The notes: a model not told the origin generated them from the sequence alone. Shown: positions 51,031-62,824, numbered from the stretch's first letter. The stretch: DNA of 64,000 bases from Amycolatopsis umgeniensis (GCF_014205155.1 NZ_JACHMX010000001.1:7068001-7132000); one strand, 5' to 3'. Numbers and translations are program-made.

Positions 51031-51954
51031 GTGTCGCGCCCCAATCAGGCTCAAGCCAAGAAACGTCCAGCCCCGCCGCCCGGTCTCGTCATCGTCGACA
51101 AGCCGTCCGGGATGACCTCCCACGACGTCGTCGCCAGGGCGCGGCGCTTCATGGGCACCCGCAAGGTCGGGCACGCCGGCACCCTCGACCCGATGGCCAC
51201 CGGTGTCCTGGTGCTCGGCATCGAACGCGCGACCAAACTCCTCGGCCACCTCGCCCTGGACCGCAAGACCTACCTCGCGACCCTCTCCTTGGGAATGTCG
51301 ACCACGACCGACGACGCCGAGGGCGAGCCGATCGCCGAAGCCGCCCCGGAAGCTGTCGGGAAGGTCACCGACGAAGCGATCGCCGCCGGGATCGCCGCGC
51401 TGACCGGCGCCATCCAGCAGGTGCCGAGCGCGGTCAGCGCGGTCAAGATCGACGGGAAACGCGCGTACGCCCGCGTCCGCGCCGGCGAAGAGGTCGTGAT
51501 CCCGCCGCGTCCGGTCACCGTGCACCGCTTCGATCTGCTCGCCACCCGCCGCGAGGCGGGCCGGATCGAACTCGACGCCGTCGTCGAGTGTTCGTCGGGC
51601 ACCTACGTCCGGGCACTGGCCAGGGACCTCGGTGCCGGGCTGGACGTCGGCGGTCACCTGCTCGCGTTGCGGCGCACCACGGTCGGGCCGTTCACGCTCG
51701 CCAAGGCCCGCACTCTCGACCAGCTCGAGGAAGCGCCGGAGCTGTCACTCGACCTCGACGCGGCCGTCGCCGCGGCGTTCCCGCGCCGCGATCTGGACGC
51801 CCGCGCGGCCCAGGCGGTCCGATATGGACAGAGGGTGCCCTCGGCCGGGATCGAGGGCACGTACGGGATGTTCGGACCGGACGGCCGGGTGCTCGCGCTC
51901 GCCGCGGACGAAGGCGAACTGGCCCGGTCGGTGGTCGTGTTGCTGCCCGCCTAG
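51031..51954 (+). CDS. truB: tRNA pseudouridine-55 synthase TruB
   Basis: 307 residues from GTG 51031. The catalytic Asp53 lies in GHAGTLDPMATGVL; GLVIVDKPSGMTSHDVV and the RNA-contacting KIDGKRAYARVRAGEEV and CSSGTYVRALARDLG motifs are intact. The C-terminal extension (about 230-307) is a PUA-like domain. It converts U55 to pseudouridine in the T arm of tRNAs. It belongs to the translation cluster, upstream of ribF. Confidence 0.97.
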   Translation: MSRPNQAQAKKRPAPPPGLVIVDKPSGMTSHDVVARARRFMGTRKVGHAGTLDPMATGVLVLGIERATKLLGHLALDRKTYLATLSLGMSTTTDDAEGEPIAEAAPEAVGKVTDEAIAAGIAALTGAIQQVPSAVSAVKIDGKRAYARVRAGEEVVIPPRPVTVHRFDLLATRREAGRIELDAVVECSSGTYVRALARDLGAGLDVGGHLLALRRTTVGPFTLAKARTLDQLEEAPELSLDLDAAVAAAFPRRDLDARAAQAVRYGQRVPSAGIEGTYGMFGPDGRVLALAADEGELARSVVVLLPA

Positions 51955-51994
51955 GGTGGTGCACGAAGCGGGCCTGGAGGAGACGGGGCTACAA

Positions 51995-52957
51995 GTGCAG
52001 CGTTGGCGTGGTTTGGGTGACCTCCCCGGGAGCTGGGGACGGTGCGTGGTGACGATCGGCGTCTTCGACGGCGTCCACCGGGGGCATCAGGAACTGATCT
52101 CGAGGACGGTCCGCGCCGCCGCCGAACGCGGGGTGCCGAGTGTGGTGCTGACCTTCGACCCGCATCCGTCGGAGGTGATCCGGCCGGGCAGCCATCCCGC
52201 GCAGCTGACCACGTTGCGCCGCAAGGCGGAACTGGTCGAGGGCCTGGGCGTGGACGTCTTCTGCGTGCTGCCGTTCACTTTGGAGCTGTCGAGGCTGACG
52301 GCGCACGAGTTCGTGCACGAGGTCCTGGTGGACAAACTGCACGCGGCCGCGGTGATCGTGGGGGAGAACTTCACCTTCGGCGCCAAGGCGGCCGGTGACG
52401 TCAATCTCCTGCGCACCCTGGGGAAGCGGTTCGGTTTCGTGGCACACGGCGCGGAATTGCAGGGGCTGCTCGCCCAGGAGCAGACGGAGAACGAGATCAC
52501 CTTCTCCTCGACCTACGTGCGTTCGTGCATCGACGCCGGAGACGTCATCGCGGCGTCCGAGGCGCTCGGCAGGCCGCACCGGCTGGAGGGCATCGTCGTC
52601 CGGGGCGACGGCCGGGGGCACGATCTCGGGTATCCGACGGCGAACCTGTCGACGCCGCGGTTCGCGGCGGTACCCGCGGACGGTGTCTACAGCGCCTGGT
52701 TCACCCGTTCGTCGGATCTTGGCCACCGGCTGCGCGCGGCGGTGTCGGTCGGGACCAATCCGACGTTCTCGGGGAGGGAACGCACTGTCGAGGCCTTCGT
52801 CCTCGACATCGACGAAGACTTCTACGGGCAGCACGTCTCGCTCGATTTCGTCGCCAAGCTGCGGGACCAGGTCCGGTTCCCGACGTCGGAAGGCCTGGTG
52901 AAGCAGATCGACGAAGACGTCCTCCGGACCAGGGAACTGCTCGGCGGGCAGGACTGA
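51995..52957 (+). CDS. ribF: Bifunctional riboflavin kinase / FAD synthetase
   Basis: 320 residues from GTG 51995, with GGAGG before. The N-terminal FAD synthetase domain has GVFDGVHRGHQ (nucleotide-binding HIGH-like motif), FDPHPSEV and the later YVRSCIDAGD. The C-terminal riboflavin kinase domain has VVRGDGRGHDLGYPTANL and GVYSAWF plus NPTFSGRERTVEAFVLD. It makes FMN and FAD from riboflavin. The truB-ribF-rpsO order is common in bacteria; here two small genes separate ribF from rpsO. Confidence 0.96.
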   Translation: MQRWRGLGDLPGSWGRCVVTIGVFDGVHRGHQELISRTVRAAAERGVPSVVLTFDPHPSEVIRPGSHPAQLTTLRRKAELVEGLGVDVFCVLPFTLELSRLTAHEFVHEVLVDKLHAAAVIVGENFTFGAKAAGDVNLLRTLGKRFGFVAHGAELQGLLAQEQTENEITFSSTYVRSCIDAGDVIAASEALGRPHRLEGIVVRGDGRGHDLGYPTANLSTPRFAAVPADGVYSAWFTRSSDLGHRLRAAVSVGTNPTFSGRERTVEAFVLDIDEDFYGQHVSLDFVAKLRDQVRFPTSEGLVKQIDEDVLRTRELLGGQD

Positions 52958-53072
52958 CCGGAGCCGGTCTTGGCCGGATGACAATCGGTAAACACGCCCG
53001 CCCACGTGCGTTCCGGTGGCAAGATGTCACGGACCGCGCAGGGCGTTCGATGGGGTTAGGGGAGCGGACCAG

Positions 53073-53552
53073 GTGGAGGACCACAAGATCGTCCAGCGGA
53101 ACATCGCGCTGCAGAGAGAGTGGTACGGGGAGCCGCTCGGCGATCGCGTGCGGAGACTGGTGGTGGCGTTCGACATCTCCCAGGCCTTCCTCGCCGAGGT
53201 CCTCGGCATCAGCGCGCCCATGCTCAGCCAGGTGATGAGCGGCCGCCGCGCGAAGATCGGCAACCCGGTCGTCCTCGCCAAGATGATCATGCTGGAGCGC
53301 AAGGTGCTGGTCCCGGCGGTCGCCGCGGGTGACCGGAAGGCCATGCAGGAGGCGCTCGAAGACGTCCGCGACTCGCGGCCGACGGTGGGCCGCGACAGCA
53401 TCCCGGTCGGCGCCGTCGCCGACGACCAGGGTGTGCTCGCGGCGCTGCGGGACATCGGCGAGGACGAAGACCTCACCGAAGCCGCGAAGCTGCTCGACGA
53501 CGACTTCCCGTCCCTCGCGGATCTGCTGCGCCGGGCGGCCAAGAACTCCTGA
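53073..53552 (+). CDS. Actinobacterial helix-turn-helix DNA-binding protein
   Basis: 159 residues from GTG 53073, with GGGGAG upstream; the longer frame lacks a site. A helix-turn-helix of the Cro/C1 kind is at about residues 28-62 (VAFDISQAFLAEVLGISAPMLSQVMSGRRAKIGNP). It is followed by a helical C-terminal region with an acidic end. Similar proteins recur next to ribF and rpsO in actinobacteria, so it may control this locus, but no function is known to me. The thpR gene starts 2 bp after its stop. Confidence 0.8.
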   Translation: MEDHKIVQRNIALQREWYGEPLGDRVRRLVVAFDISQAFLAEVLGISAPMLSQVMSGRRAKIGNPVVLAKMIMLERKVLVPAVAAGDRKAMQEALEDVRDSRPTVGRDSIPVGAVADDQGVLAALRDIGEDEDLTEAAKLLDDDFPSLADLLRRAAKNS

Positions 53553-53554
53553 CG

Positions 53555-54064
53555 ATGCTGCTCTTCAGCGCACTGATCCCTCCACCCGGTGTCCTGGACG
53601 AGGTCGCCGCCGCTCTGGGCACGCCCGAGGACGGCGATTTCCGCTGGTCGACGCGGGAGAACTGGCATGTCACCCTCGGTTTCTACGGCGAGGCGGACGC
53701 GGCCGAGCGGGGCGAATGGCTCGCCGGAAGGCTGGCCGATGAGGGGCCGATCGGCCTCCGGCTGGAAAAGGCCGCGACATTCCCCGGGGTGCTGTGGTTG
53801 AGTGTGTCCGGAACCGGGCTCCACGAGCTGGCCGTGAAGGCCGGCGCGGAGAGTGAGGGCAGGCCCTACGTGGCCCACCTGACACTGGCCCGCTTCCCCC
53901 GCGACCGGCCGGAAGCCGCGAGCGCGTGGGAGGAGCGGCTGGCCGGGTTCACCAGTGAGACTTGGACGGCGGCAGAGGCCGTCCTGATGAGCAGTGAACG
54001 TGAACGGGGCGTGTCGCGCTACCGGGTGATCCGGTCGTACGAGTTGAACCGCGCCCGCGCCTGA
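53555..54064 (+). CDS. thpR: RNA 2',3'-cyclic phosphodiesterase (2H, ThpR-like)
   Basis: 169 residues. Both 2H catalytic motifs are present: HVTL at 38-41 (NWHVTLGF) and HLTL at 108-111 (VAHLTLARF), about 70 residues apart as in ThpR/LigT. The family hydrolyses 2',3'-cyclic phosphates or performs 2'-5' ligation on RNA ends. It overlaps no gene but is 2 bp from the HTH gene and 128 bp from rpsO. Confidence 0.93.
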   Translation: MLLFSALIPPPGVLDEVAAALGTPEDGDFRWSTRENWHVTLGFYGEADAAERGEWLAGRLADEGPIGLRLEKAATFPGVLWLSVSGTGLHELAVKAGAESEGRPYVAHLTLARFPRDRPEAASAWEERLAGFTSETWTAAEAVLMSSERERGVSRYRVIRSYELNRARA

Positions 54065-54192
54065 AGTCGCTGATCACGAGACTGGTAACCTCGATGATTG
54101 GGTCCGGCTGCAGTCCGTGGCGGCCGTGACCGTCTCACCCGGCGTGATCGATCGTCCGGGCCGCACGGCACAGAACATCTAGGAGCACCACT

Positions 54193-54462
54193 GTGGCTTT
54201 GTCCACCGAAGAGAAGAAGTCGATCCTTGCCGAGTACGGCGTGCACGACTCGGACACCGGATCCCCCGAGGCCCAGGTCGCGCTGCTGACCAAGCGCATC
54301 GTCGGCCTCACCGAGCACCTCAAGGCTCACAAGCACGACCACCACTCCCGTCGCGGGCTCCTGCTGCTGGTCGGCCGTCGCCGCCGGCTGCTGAACTACG
54401 TGATGAAGGTGGACATCGAGCGTTACCGTGCGCTGATCCAGCGTCTCGGCCTCCGCCGATAG
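54193..54462 (+). CDS. rpsO: 30S ribosomal protein S15
   Basis: 89 residues from GTG 54193, the usual length. The pattern [63 protein letters not shown] is textbook S15: four helices that bind the 16S three-way junction. The 128-bp leader (54065-54192) carries several GC-rich stretches where S15 could feed back on translation, as in other bacteria, but no specific fold was verified. A strong hairpin follows. Confidence 0.97.
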   Translation: MALSTEEKKSILAEYGVHDSDTGSPEAQVALLTKRIVGLTEHLKAHKHDHHSRRGLLLLVGRRRRLLNYVMKVDIERYRALIQRLGLRR

Positions 54463-54470
54463 CTTGAACC

Positions 54471-54505
54471 CGAGGGGGAGTGACCACTGCGGTCGCTCCC
54501 CCTCG
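54471..54505 (+). terminator. Hairpin between rpsO and pnp
   Basis: CGAGGGGGAGTGACC (54471-54485) pairs with 54491-54505, with one wobble, around the loop ACTGC. A second stem (54564-54571 with 54576-54583) and a palindrome CTTCGATCGAAG (54585-54596) lie further down. By analogy with E. coli, such rpsO-pnp structures can be processed by RNase III and control pnp mRNA. Confidence 0.75.
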
Positions 54506-54689
54506 GTCTAAGAACAAGGCGCGAGCGCGCCCGAGGAACCGTCCGCCGGTCCTCGGTAGTGGTTCCCGGGCAACGGCCCGGGAGCTTCGATCGAAGACCG
54601 GCCTCACTCCTCGAGCGTCCGCAGGCGAAACAGGTCCCAGGGTGGGAGACTCGCGCCGTTACAGAGGATCAAAAGAGGAGATACACCCT

Positions 54690-56948
54690 ATGACCGACTC
54701 CACCGGAGTCACCGTGCACGAAACCGAAGCCGTGATCGACAACGGCCGTTTCGGCACCCGCACCGTTCGCTTCGAGACCGGCCGCCTGGCCCGTCAGGCA
54801 GCCGGCGCCGTCGTCGCCTACCTCGACGAAGAGACCATGCTGCTCTCGGCGACCACCGCGTCGAAGCACCCGAAGGACCACTTCGACTTCTTCCCGCTGA
54901 CCGTGGACGTCGAGGAGCGGATGTACGCCGCCGGACGCATCCCCGGCGCGTTCTTCCGTCGCGAGGGTCGCCCGTCGACCGACGCGATCCTGACCTGCCG
55001 CCTGATCGACCGGCCGCTGCGCCCGTCGTTCACCGACGGTCTCCGCAACGAGATCCAGGTCGTCATCACCGTCCAGAGCCTCAACCCGGACGACCCGTAC
55101 GACGTGCTCGCGATCAACGCGGCTTCGGCCTCGACCCAGATCGCCGGCCTGCCGTTCTCGGGTCCGGTCGGCGGCGTCCGCGTCGCGCTGATCGAGGGCC
55201 AGTGGGTCGCGTTCCCGACCTGGAAGCAGCTGGAAGACGCCACCTTCAACATGGTGGTCGCCGGTCGCATCGTCGGTGACGACGTCGCGATCATGATGGT
55301 CGAGGCCGAGGCCACCGACCGGACGCTCGACCTGATCGCCGACGGCGGCAAGTCGCCGGACGAGATCGCCGTCGCCGAGGGCCTCGAGGCCTCGAAGCCG
55401 TTCATCAAGGCACTCTGTGTCGCGCAGCAGGAGCTGGCCGACGTCGCCGCCAAGCCGACCGGCGAGTTCCCGGTCTTCCTGGCCTTCGAGCAGGACGCCT
55501 TCGACGCCGTCGCCGCCATCGCGACCGACGACCTCGCGAACGCCCTGACCATCGCGGGCAAGCAGGACCGTGACAACGCGACCGACCAGGTCAAGGCCGC
55601 GGTGCTGGAGAAGATCGGCCTGGGCGAGGGCGAAGCCTTCCAGGGCCGTGAGAAGGAGATCGGCGCGGCCTTCAAGTCGCTGTCGAAGAAGATCATGCGC
55701 AAGCGCGTCCTCACGGACAAGATCCGCATGGACGGCCGCGGCCTGACCGACATCCGCTCGCTCGCCGCCGAGGTCGCCGTGATCCCGCGGGCGCACGGTT
55801 CCGCGCTGTTCGAGCGCGGTGAGACGCAGATCCTGGGCGTCACCACGCTGAACATGCTCCGCATGGAGCAGCAGATCGACTCGCTCTCCCCGGAGACCAC
55901 GAAGCGATACCTGCACCACTACAACTTCCCGCCGTTCTCCACCGGCGAGACCGGCCGCGTCGGTTCGCCGAAGCGGCGCGAGATCGGCCACGGCATGCTC
56001 GCCGAGCGCGCCCTGGTCCCGGTCCTGCCGAAGCGTGACGAGTTCCCGTACGCGATCCGCCAGGTCTCCGAGGCGCTGGGCTCCAACGGCTCCACCTCGA
56101 TGGGCTCGGTCTGCGCGTCGACCATGGGTCTGCTGAACGCAGGTGTCCCGCTGAAGGCGCCGGTCGCCGGCATCGCCATGGGCCTCATCTCCGACGAGGT
56201 CGACGGCGAGACCCGCTACGTCGCGCTGACCGACATCCTCGGTGCCGAAGACGCCATGGGCGACATGGACTTCAAGGTCGCCGGCACCAAGGACATCATC
56301 ACCGCGCTGCAGCTCGACACGAAGCTCGACGGCATCCCGTCGGAGGTCCTCGCGGCCGCGCTGAAGCAGGCGAAGGACGCTCGCCTCACCATCCTGGAGG
56401 TCATCGCCGAGGCGATCGACGGCCCGGACGAGATGAGCCCGTACGCCCCGCGCGTCACCAGCGTGAAGATCCCGGTGGACAAGATCGGCGAGGTCATCGG
56501 CCCGAAGGGCAAGATGATCAACTCGATCACCGAGGAGACCGGCGCCGACATCTCCATCGAGGACGACGGCACGATCTACGTGGGCGCGGCCGACGGCCCG
56601 TCGGCGGAGGCGGCGATCGACAAGATCAACGCCATCGCCAACCCGCAGCTGCCCAAGGTCGGCGAGCGCTTCCTCGGCACCGTGGTGAAGACGGCCGCGT
56701 TCGGCGCGTTCGTCTCGCTGCTGCCGGGCAAGGACGGCCTGGTGCACATCTCCAAGCTGGGCAACGGCAAGCGGATCGCCAAGGTCGAAGACGTGGTCAA
56801 CGTGGGCGACAAGCTCCGCGTCGAGATCGCCGACATCGACAACCGCGGCAAGATCAGCCTGATCGTGGTCAAGGAAGACGACGCCGCCGAGGCGGAGAAG
56901 CCCGCCGAGGGCGCGGACGCCGAGGCTCCGAAGGCCGACGCCCAGTAG
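54690..56948 (+). CDS. pnp: Polynucleotide phosphorylase
   Basis: 752 residues from ATG 54690, with AAAAGAGGAG before; the longer frame is spurious. Two RNase-PH-like domains (about 10-235 and 330-560, the latter with [13 protein letters not shown] and [25 protein letters not shown]), a helical linker, a KH domain (about 590-650, [27 protein letters not shown]) and an S1 domain (about 660-725) are in order. The trimer degrades or tails RNA. In actinomycetes it also serves (p)ppGpp-related RNA metabolism. The acidic tail is short. A hairpin follows. Confidence 0.97.
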   Translation: MTDSTGVTVHETEAVIDNGRFGTRTVRFETGRLARQAAGAVVAYLDEETMLLSATTASKHPKDHFDFFPLTVDVEERMYAAGRIPGAFFRREGRPSTDAILTCRLIDRPLRPSFTDGLRNEIQVVITVQSLNPDDPYDVLAINAASASTQIAGLPFSGPVGGVRVALIEGQWVAFPTWKQLEDATFNMVVAGRIVGDDVAIMMVEAEATDRTLDLIADGGKSPDEIAVAEGLEASKPFIKALCVAQQELADVAAKPTGEFPVFLAFEQDAFDAVAAIATDDLANALTIAGKQDRDNATDQVKAAVLEKIGLGEGEAFQGREKEIGAAFKSLSKKIMRKRVLTDKIRMDGRGLTDIRSLAAEVAVIPRAHGSALFERGETQILGVTTLNMLRMEQQIDSLSPETTKRYLHHYNFPPFSTGETGRVGSPKRREIGHGMLAERALVPVLPKRDEFPYAIRQVSEALGSNGSTSMGSVCASTMGLLNAGVPLKAPVAGIAMGLISDEVDGETRYVALTDILGAEDAMGDMDFKVAGTKDIITALQLDTKLDGIPSEVLAAALKQAKDARLTILEVIAEAIDGPDEMSPYAPRVTSVKIPVDKIGEVIGPKGKMINSITEETGADISIEDDGTIYVGAADGPSAEAAIDKINAIANPQLPKVGERFLGTVVKTAAFGAFVSLLPGKDGLVHISKLGNGKRIAKVEDVVNVGDKLRVEIADIDNRGKISLIVVKEDDAAEAEKPAEGADAEAPKADAQ

Positions 56949-56975
56949 TCCTGGCACGTACGGTGTGAAACGCCG

Positions 56976-57020
56976 GGAAAGGGTCGTTCGGGACGCGAGT
57001 CGTCCTGAACGGCCCTTTCC
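56976..57020 (+). terminator. Imperfect hairpin after pnp, dispersed-family type
   Basis: 20-bp arms (56976-56995 and 57001-57020) with two non-Watson-Crick positions and the loop CGAGT. Read in threes, it falls in the same register as the 638 and 27509 elements, so it looks like a diverged family member doing terminator duty. Confidence 0.75.
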
Positions 57021-57042
57021 TGACATGTGAGTTAGGGATCCG

Positions 57043-59593
<2,551 letters not shown>

Positions 59594-59594
59594 G

Positions 59595-59671
59595 CTGAAG
59601 GACGCTTTCCCCGCATGACATGAGGTGAAAGCGCCCTTCACCGCATGTGACGCGGGGAAAGTCCCCTTCAG
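59595..59671. repeat. 77-bp triple-unit hairpin element
   Basis: The outer arms CTGAAGGACGCTTTCCCCGC (59595-59614) and 59652-59671 are partly complementary. Within it, a unit of the form AAR-N6-TTC-N3-RCA occurs three times at 30-nt spacing (59598, 59628 and 59658). It lies between convergent genes, and its right third recurs at 50975. Confidence 0.75.
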
Positions 59672-59672
59672 G

Positions 59673-60194
59673 TCAGTAGTGGAACCAGCCGGCGAACAGG
59701 GCTGGTGACGCGGCCAGCAGGCTGAACCGCAGCCAGCGGCCCAGGAAACCGGTGGCCAGGAAGCTCGCCAACGGCATCTTCACCAGTCCCGCGAGCACGC
59801 TCGTGGCCATGTACGGCGGCAGGCCGACGACCGAACTCACCCCGTACGTGCCCGCCATCCAGTGCGGATGCCGGTGGCAGCGTTCGCGAAGGGCGTCGAG
59901 CCGGGCGCGCATCTTCTTGGTGCGCGCCCGCCATCTTTCCCTGCGCGGGGTGGGCGGCCGCTCCCGGTGCAGGCGGTCGTGCAGGGGTTTCGGCAGCTTG
60001 ATCGTGCCCTTGGCGGCGAGGTAGTAGAGCGTCTTCCCGCCGACCTGACCGGCCGCGACGATGGCGCCGAGCAGCAGCCACGGCATCGTCGGCTGGCTCG
60101 CGCACAGGCCGATGAGGAACATCTCGATGCTGACGATGGGGAGGATCGCGGAGCCGAAGGCGACGCCGAACGACAGGAGCAACCAGCCCACCAT
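59673..60194 (-). CDS. VTT/DedA-like small membrane protein
   Basis: 173 residues from ATG 60194, with GGGGAGG upstream. Hydrophobic helices at about 3-28, 32-50, 105-120 and 130-165 surround a basic cytoplasmic loop (HDRLHRERPPTPRRERWRARTKKMRARL). The C-terminal GLPPYMATSVLAGLVKMPLASFLATGFLGRWLRF is the DedA/VTT-type conserved segment. DedA/YqaA proteins affect membrane lipid distribution and envelope stability. It stands alone between convergent and divergent genes. Confidence 0.82.
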   Translation of the reverse strand: MVGWLLLSFGVAFGSAILPIVSIEMFLIGLCASQPTMPWLLLGAIVAAGQVGGKTLYYLAAKGTIKLPKPLHDRLHRERPPTPRRERWRARTKKMRARLDALRERCHRHPHWMAGTYGVSSVVGLPPYMATSVLAGLVKMPLASFLATGFLGRWLRFSLLAASPALFAGWFHY

Positions 60195-60342
60195 CGTTGC
60201 CTCCCCGTTATCTTGTCCACTCCAAGTTATCAGCTGAATCACGGGTCGCACTGGGGCCAGCCCCCGTTACCGGCCTGGGGCGCGCACCAGAAGATCACCT
60301 GTTCGTCGGCTCTCGGCCACTTGCCGCTGCCATCCTGGGGTC

Positions 60343-60942
60343 GTGGCCGACGTGCACGACGCGGTCCGCGGCAAAGGTTTCGCGGATCGCTTCGCCGACT
60401 TCTGCGCGGCCGTGGTCCGGCGCCTCCCCTTCGGGCTTTCCCGGCTGGCGGCGCCGAGTTTCCTCGGTTTCGCGCTCATCAACGGGTTCACCTTCGGGGT
60501 CGACCTGCTCCTGCTCGTGCTGCTTCGCGGCTGGCTCGGCCTGCCGGTGTGGCTGGCGATCACGCTCGCGTACGCGACGGCGTTCGGGCTGAGCTTCGTG
60601 CTGAACCGCAGCATGAACTTCCGCTCGCACGCGCCCGTCGGCAAGCAGGCGGCGCTGTACGTCGTCGCGATCATCGTCAACTACCTGGCGTTCCTGCTCG
60701 GCGTCGGCGCGGGACTGGCCGCGCTGGGCGTCGACTACCGCCTGTCCCGGCTCATCGCCGGGGCGTGCGAAGGCGTGTTCATGTACTCGGTGATGCGCTG
60801 GGTCGTGTTCGCGAAGTCAGGGAGTGAGCTCGTGGTCGAGGCCGCCGGTGAGCCGGACTTCGCGCACGTTCGTGCTTCCGGTGTCGAGGATGCGGACGGT
60901 TCCGTCGGGGGACCAGCCCGCGCGGCGGAAGAAGCCCAGTGA
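60343..60942 (+). CDS. GtrA-family membrane protein
   Basis: 199 residues from GTG 60343. Four transmembrane helices (about 42-62, 66-86, 98-118, 132-152) carry the GtrA pattern FLGFALINGFTFGVDLLLL, ATAFGLSFVLNRSMNFRS and GVFMYSVMRWVVF. GtrA proteins flip or carry polyprenyl-phosphate sugars for glycosylation of surface polymers. The conserved part ends near residue 158; the last 40 residues lie antisense to the C-terminus of the GNAT gene and are probably a non-conserved extension. Confidence 0.88.
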   Translation: MADVHDAVRGKGFADRFADFCAAVVRRLPFGLSRLAAPSFLGFALINGFTFGVDLLLLVLLRGWLGLPVWLAITLAYATAFGLSFVLNRSMNFRSHAPVGKQAALYVVAIIVNYLAFLLGVGAGLAALGVDYRLSRLIAGACEGVFMYSVMRWVVFAKSGSELVVEAAGEPDFAHVRASGVEDADGSVGGPARAAEEAQ

Positions 60943-61377
60943 GGCGTGATCGGTCTGGGCGACCCAGCTGATCCCGCGTGTGGCGCCGTCCCCGCGCAGC
61001 CAGATGGACGCGTTCGCCAGCAGCCGTCCCGCGTGCCCGCGCCGTCCCCAGCGTGGCTCGACCAGCAGCGAGGCGATGAGCGCGGTCGTCGAAGCGTCGT
61101 CGGGAAGCGATCCGTCCGCGGCGGCCACCTCGCTCACCGGTGCCCGGCCCGCGACGCAGAAGCCGACGGTGAACTCGCCTTCGGTGGCGAGGAAGACGCG
61201 CGTGCCCGGGTACTCGATCGTTTCGGCCCAGGTCTTCTCGAGCTCCACGACGTCGAGCTCGGCGACGGCCGCTTCGCCGAGCAGCTCCGTGTACGCGCTT
61301 CGCCAGGTATCGCGCTGGATGCGGGCGATCTCGGGAGCGTCGGACACTACTGCTGGGCGGACTTCGGCGGCGGCCAT
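60817..61377 (-). CDS. GNAT-family N-acetyltransferase
   Basis: 186 residues. The GNAT core is at about 5-160. Helix alpha1 is EIARIQRDTWRSAYTELLG, and the acetyl-CoA loop is LLVEPRWGRRGHAGRLLANASIWLRGDG (R/Q-x-x-G-x-A-like). The final strand is SLGFFRRAGWSPDGT. It transfers an acetyl group to an amine of unknown substrate. Its 3' end overlaps the convergent GtrA gene by 126 bp, a long overlap for this genome. Confidence 0.9.
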   Translation of the reverse strand: MAAAEVRPAVVSDAPEIARIQRDTWRSAYTELLGEAAVAELDVVELEKTWAETIEYPGTRVFLATEGEFTVGFCVAGRAPVSEVAAADGSLPDDASTTALIASLLVEPRWGRRGHAGRLLANASIWLRGDGATRGISWVAQTDHASLGFFRRAGWSPDGTVRILDTGSTNVREVRLTGGLDHELTP

Positions 61378-61431
61378 GCAGGAAACCTACTGGGTCGCCG
61401 GAAACTGTCGGTGGCGGATGGCACCATTCCG

Positions 61432-62655
61432 ATGATGAGCACTACGACCATCAGCGGGCCGGTCGCGCGCCGGATCGCCCTGGCCGCGCAGGGGTTCGCC
61501 GACGCCCGTCCCGGCGGGGCGGTGACGAGACGGCATTTGCAGCGCGTGCTGTCGCGAACCCAGTTGCTGCAGCTGGATTCGGTGAACGTCGCGGTCCGCG
61601 CGCACTACATGCCGATCTTCTCGCGCCTCGGCGCGTACGAGCCCACGCTGGTGGACGACGCGGCCTGGTCCCATTCCGTCCGCAAACCCCGGATGCTGGT
61701 CGAATCCTGGGCGCACGAGGCGAGTCTGCTGCCGGTGGCGGACTGGCCGCTCCTGCGGTCCGGCGCGAAGCGTATGGGCTGGTGGACGAACTACGCGCGC
61801 GTGCTGGAGCAGACGCCCCAGCTGGTGGACGACATCCTCGCCGTGGTCAAGGAACAAGGACCGATCGGCGCGGGCGGCATCGAGCGGGCGCTGGAAAGCG
61901 ACTCGGGCGGGTACAAGCCCGGCTCGTGGTGGGAGCGGTCGGAGGTCAAGAAGGCCTGCGAGTGGCTCTTCGGCATGGGTCAGCTGACCACCGGCACCCG
62001 GCGGTCGTTCGAGCGGCTGTACGACCTGACCGAACGCGTCGTGCCGCCGGAGATCCTGTCGCTGAGGGTGAGCCCGGAGGAAGGCGCCCGCGAGCTGATC
62101 ACCCGCGCGGCCGTCGCGCTGGGCATCGGCACCGAACCGGACCTGCGGGACTACTACCGGCTCGGCCCCGACGTCAGCAAGCGGGCGGTGGCCGAACTGG
62201 TCGACGCGGGCGTGCTGGAACCGGTGATCGTGGACGGCTGGCCCGCCCCGGCGTACCGGCACGTCGCGGCGAAGGCGCCGCGGTCGGTCGCCGGCCGCGC
62301 GCTGCTCTCGCCGTTCGACCCGCTGATCTGGGAACGCGCCCGCACCGAGCGCATCTTCGACTTCTTCTACCGCATCGAGATCTACGTCCCCGAGCCGAAG
62401 CGGATCTACGGGTACTACGTGTTCCCGTTCCTGCTCGACGGCGAACTCGTCGGCCGGGTGGACCTCAAATGCGATCGTGCCGCCGGGGTGCTTCGCGTCC
62501 AGGGCGCCTTCACCGAACCCGGGGTGGACGTCGCGCGGGTCGCGAGCGAGCTGGCGGGGGAGCTGCGGTTGATGGCGGAATGGCAGGGGCTCGACGGGGT
62601 CGTGGTGGGGGAGCGGGGCGACCTCGCTCCGGTCCTTTCGCGCCTCGTGCGCTGA
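61432..62655 (+). CDS. AlkX/YcaQ-type winged-helix DNA glycosylase
   Basis: 407 residues from ATG 61432; ATG 61435 is equally possible. It is an HTH_42 family protein with tandem winged helices. The family motif near residue 46 reads LLQLDSVNVAVRAHYMPIFSRLG. QLD fits the Q-hydrophobic-D catalytic motif of the AlkX (YcaQ) subfamily, whereas AlkZ has Q-hydrophobic-Q. Later hallmarks are WERSEVKKACEWLFGMGQL, RAVAELVDAGVLEPV, LLSPFDPLIWERARTERIFDFFYRIEIYVP and YGYYVFPFLLDGELVGRVDLK. AlkX enzymes unhook interstrand crosslinks and excise bulky or alkylated bases. It could protect against self-made or external DNA-damaging compounds. A hairpin follows the stop codon. Confidence 0.9.
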   Translation: MMSTTTISGPVARRIALAAQGFADARPGGAVTRRHLQRVLSRTQLLQLDSVNVAVRAHYMPIFSRLGAYEPTLVDDAAWSHSVRKPRMLVESWAHEASLLPVADWPLLRSGAKRMGWWTNYARVLEQTPQLVDDILAVVKEQGPIGAGGIERALESDSGGYKPGSWWERSEVKKACEWLFGMGQLTTGTRRSFERLYDLTERVVPPEILSLRVSPEEGARELITRAAVALGIGTEPDLRDYYRLGPDVSKRAVAELVDAGVLEPVIVDGWPAPAYRHVAAKAPRSVAGRALLSPFDPLIWERARTERIFDFFYRIEIYVPEPKRIYGYYVFPFLLDGELVGRVDLKCDRAAGVLRVQGAFTEPGVDVARVASELAGELRLMAEWQGLDGVVVGERGDLAPVLSRLVR

Positions 62656-62666
62656 TCCTTCGCTCC

Positions 62667-62713
62667 GTGAAGGCCTCCTTGCCTACCCTGAAGGTAGTGA
62701 AGGAGTCCTTCAC
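62667..62713. repeat. 47-bp imperfect hairpin, dispersed family
   Basis: 21-bp arms around CTGAA with a few mismatches. Its right arm is the palindrome GTGAAGGAGTCCTTCAC that begins the 54-bp module. Confidence 0.75.
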
Positions 62714-62750
62714 GGACTTGCGGATCGTCACGTCCGCCTCACGTGCACCA
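62697..62750. repeat. 54-bp repeated module, copy B
   Basis: Close match to 13868-13921. A diverged version without the first palindrome lies at about 979-1031. Downstream similarity (CACTGCGGC then GCGCGTGAAG) extends a little further in copies B and 979. Confidence 0.72.
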
Positions 62751-62824
62751 GAAGTCACTGCGGCTGCGCGTGAAGGACTCATTCCCTCGGCTCAGCCGAG
62801 GAAACTCGACCTTCACACCTTCCC

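Noticed and set aside
54669..57026. Long minus-strand frame opposite pnp
   Set aside because: It is composed of Leu/Val/Arg/Asp-rich sequence that follows pnp codons in reverse; pnp is certain, so this is a shadow.
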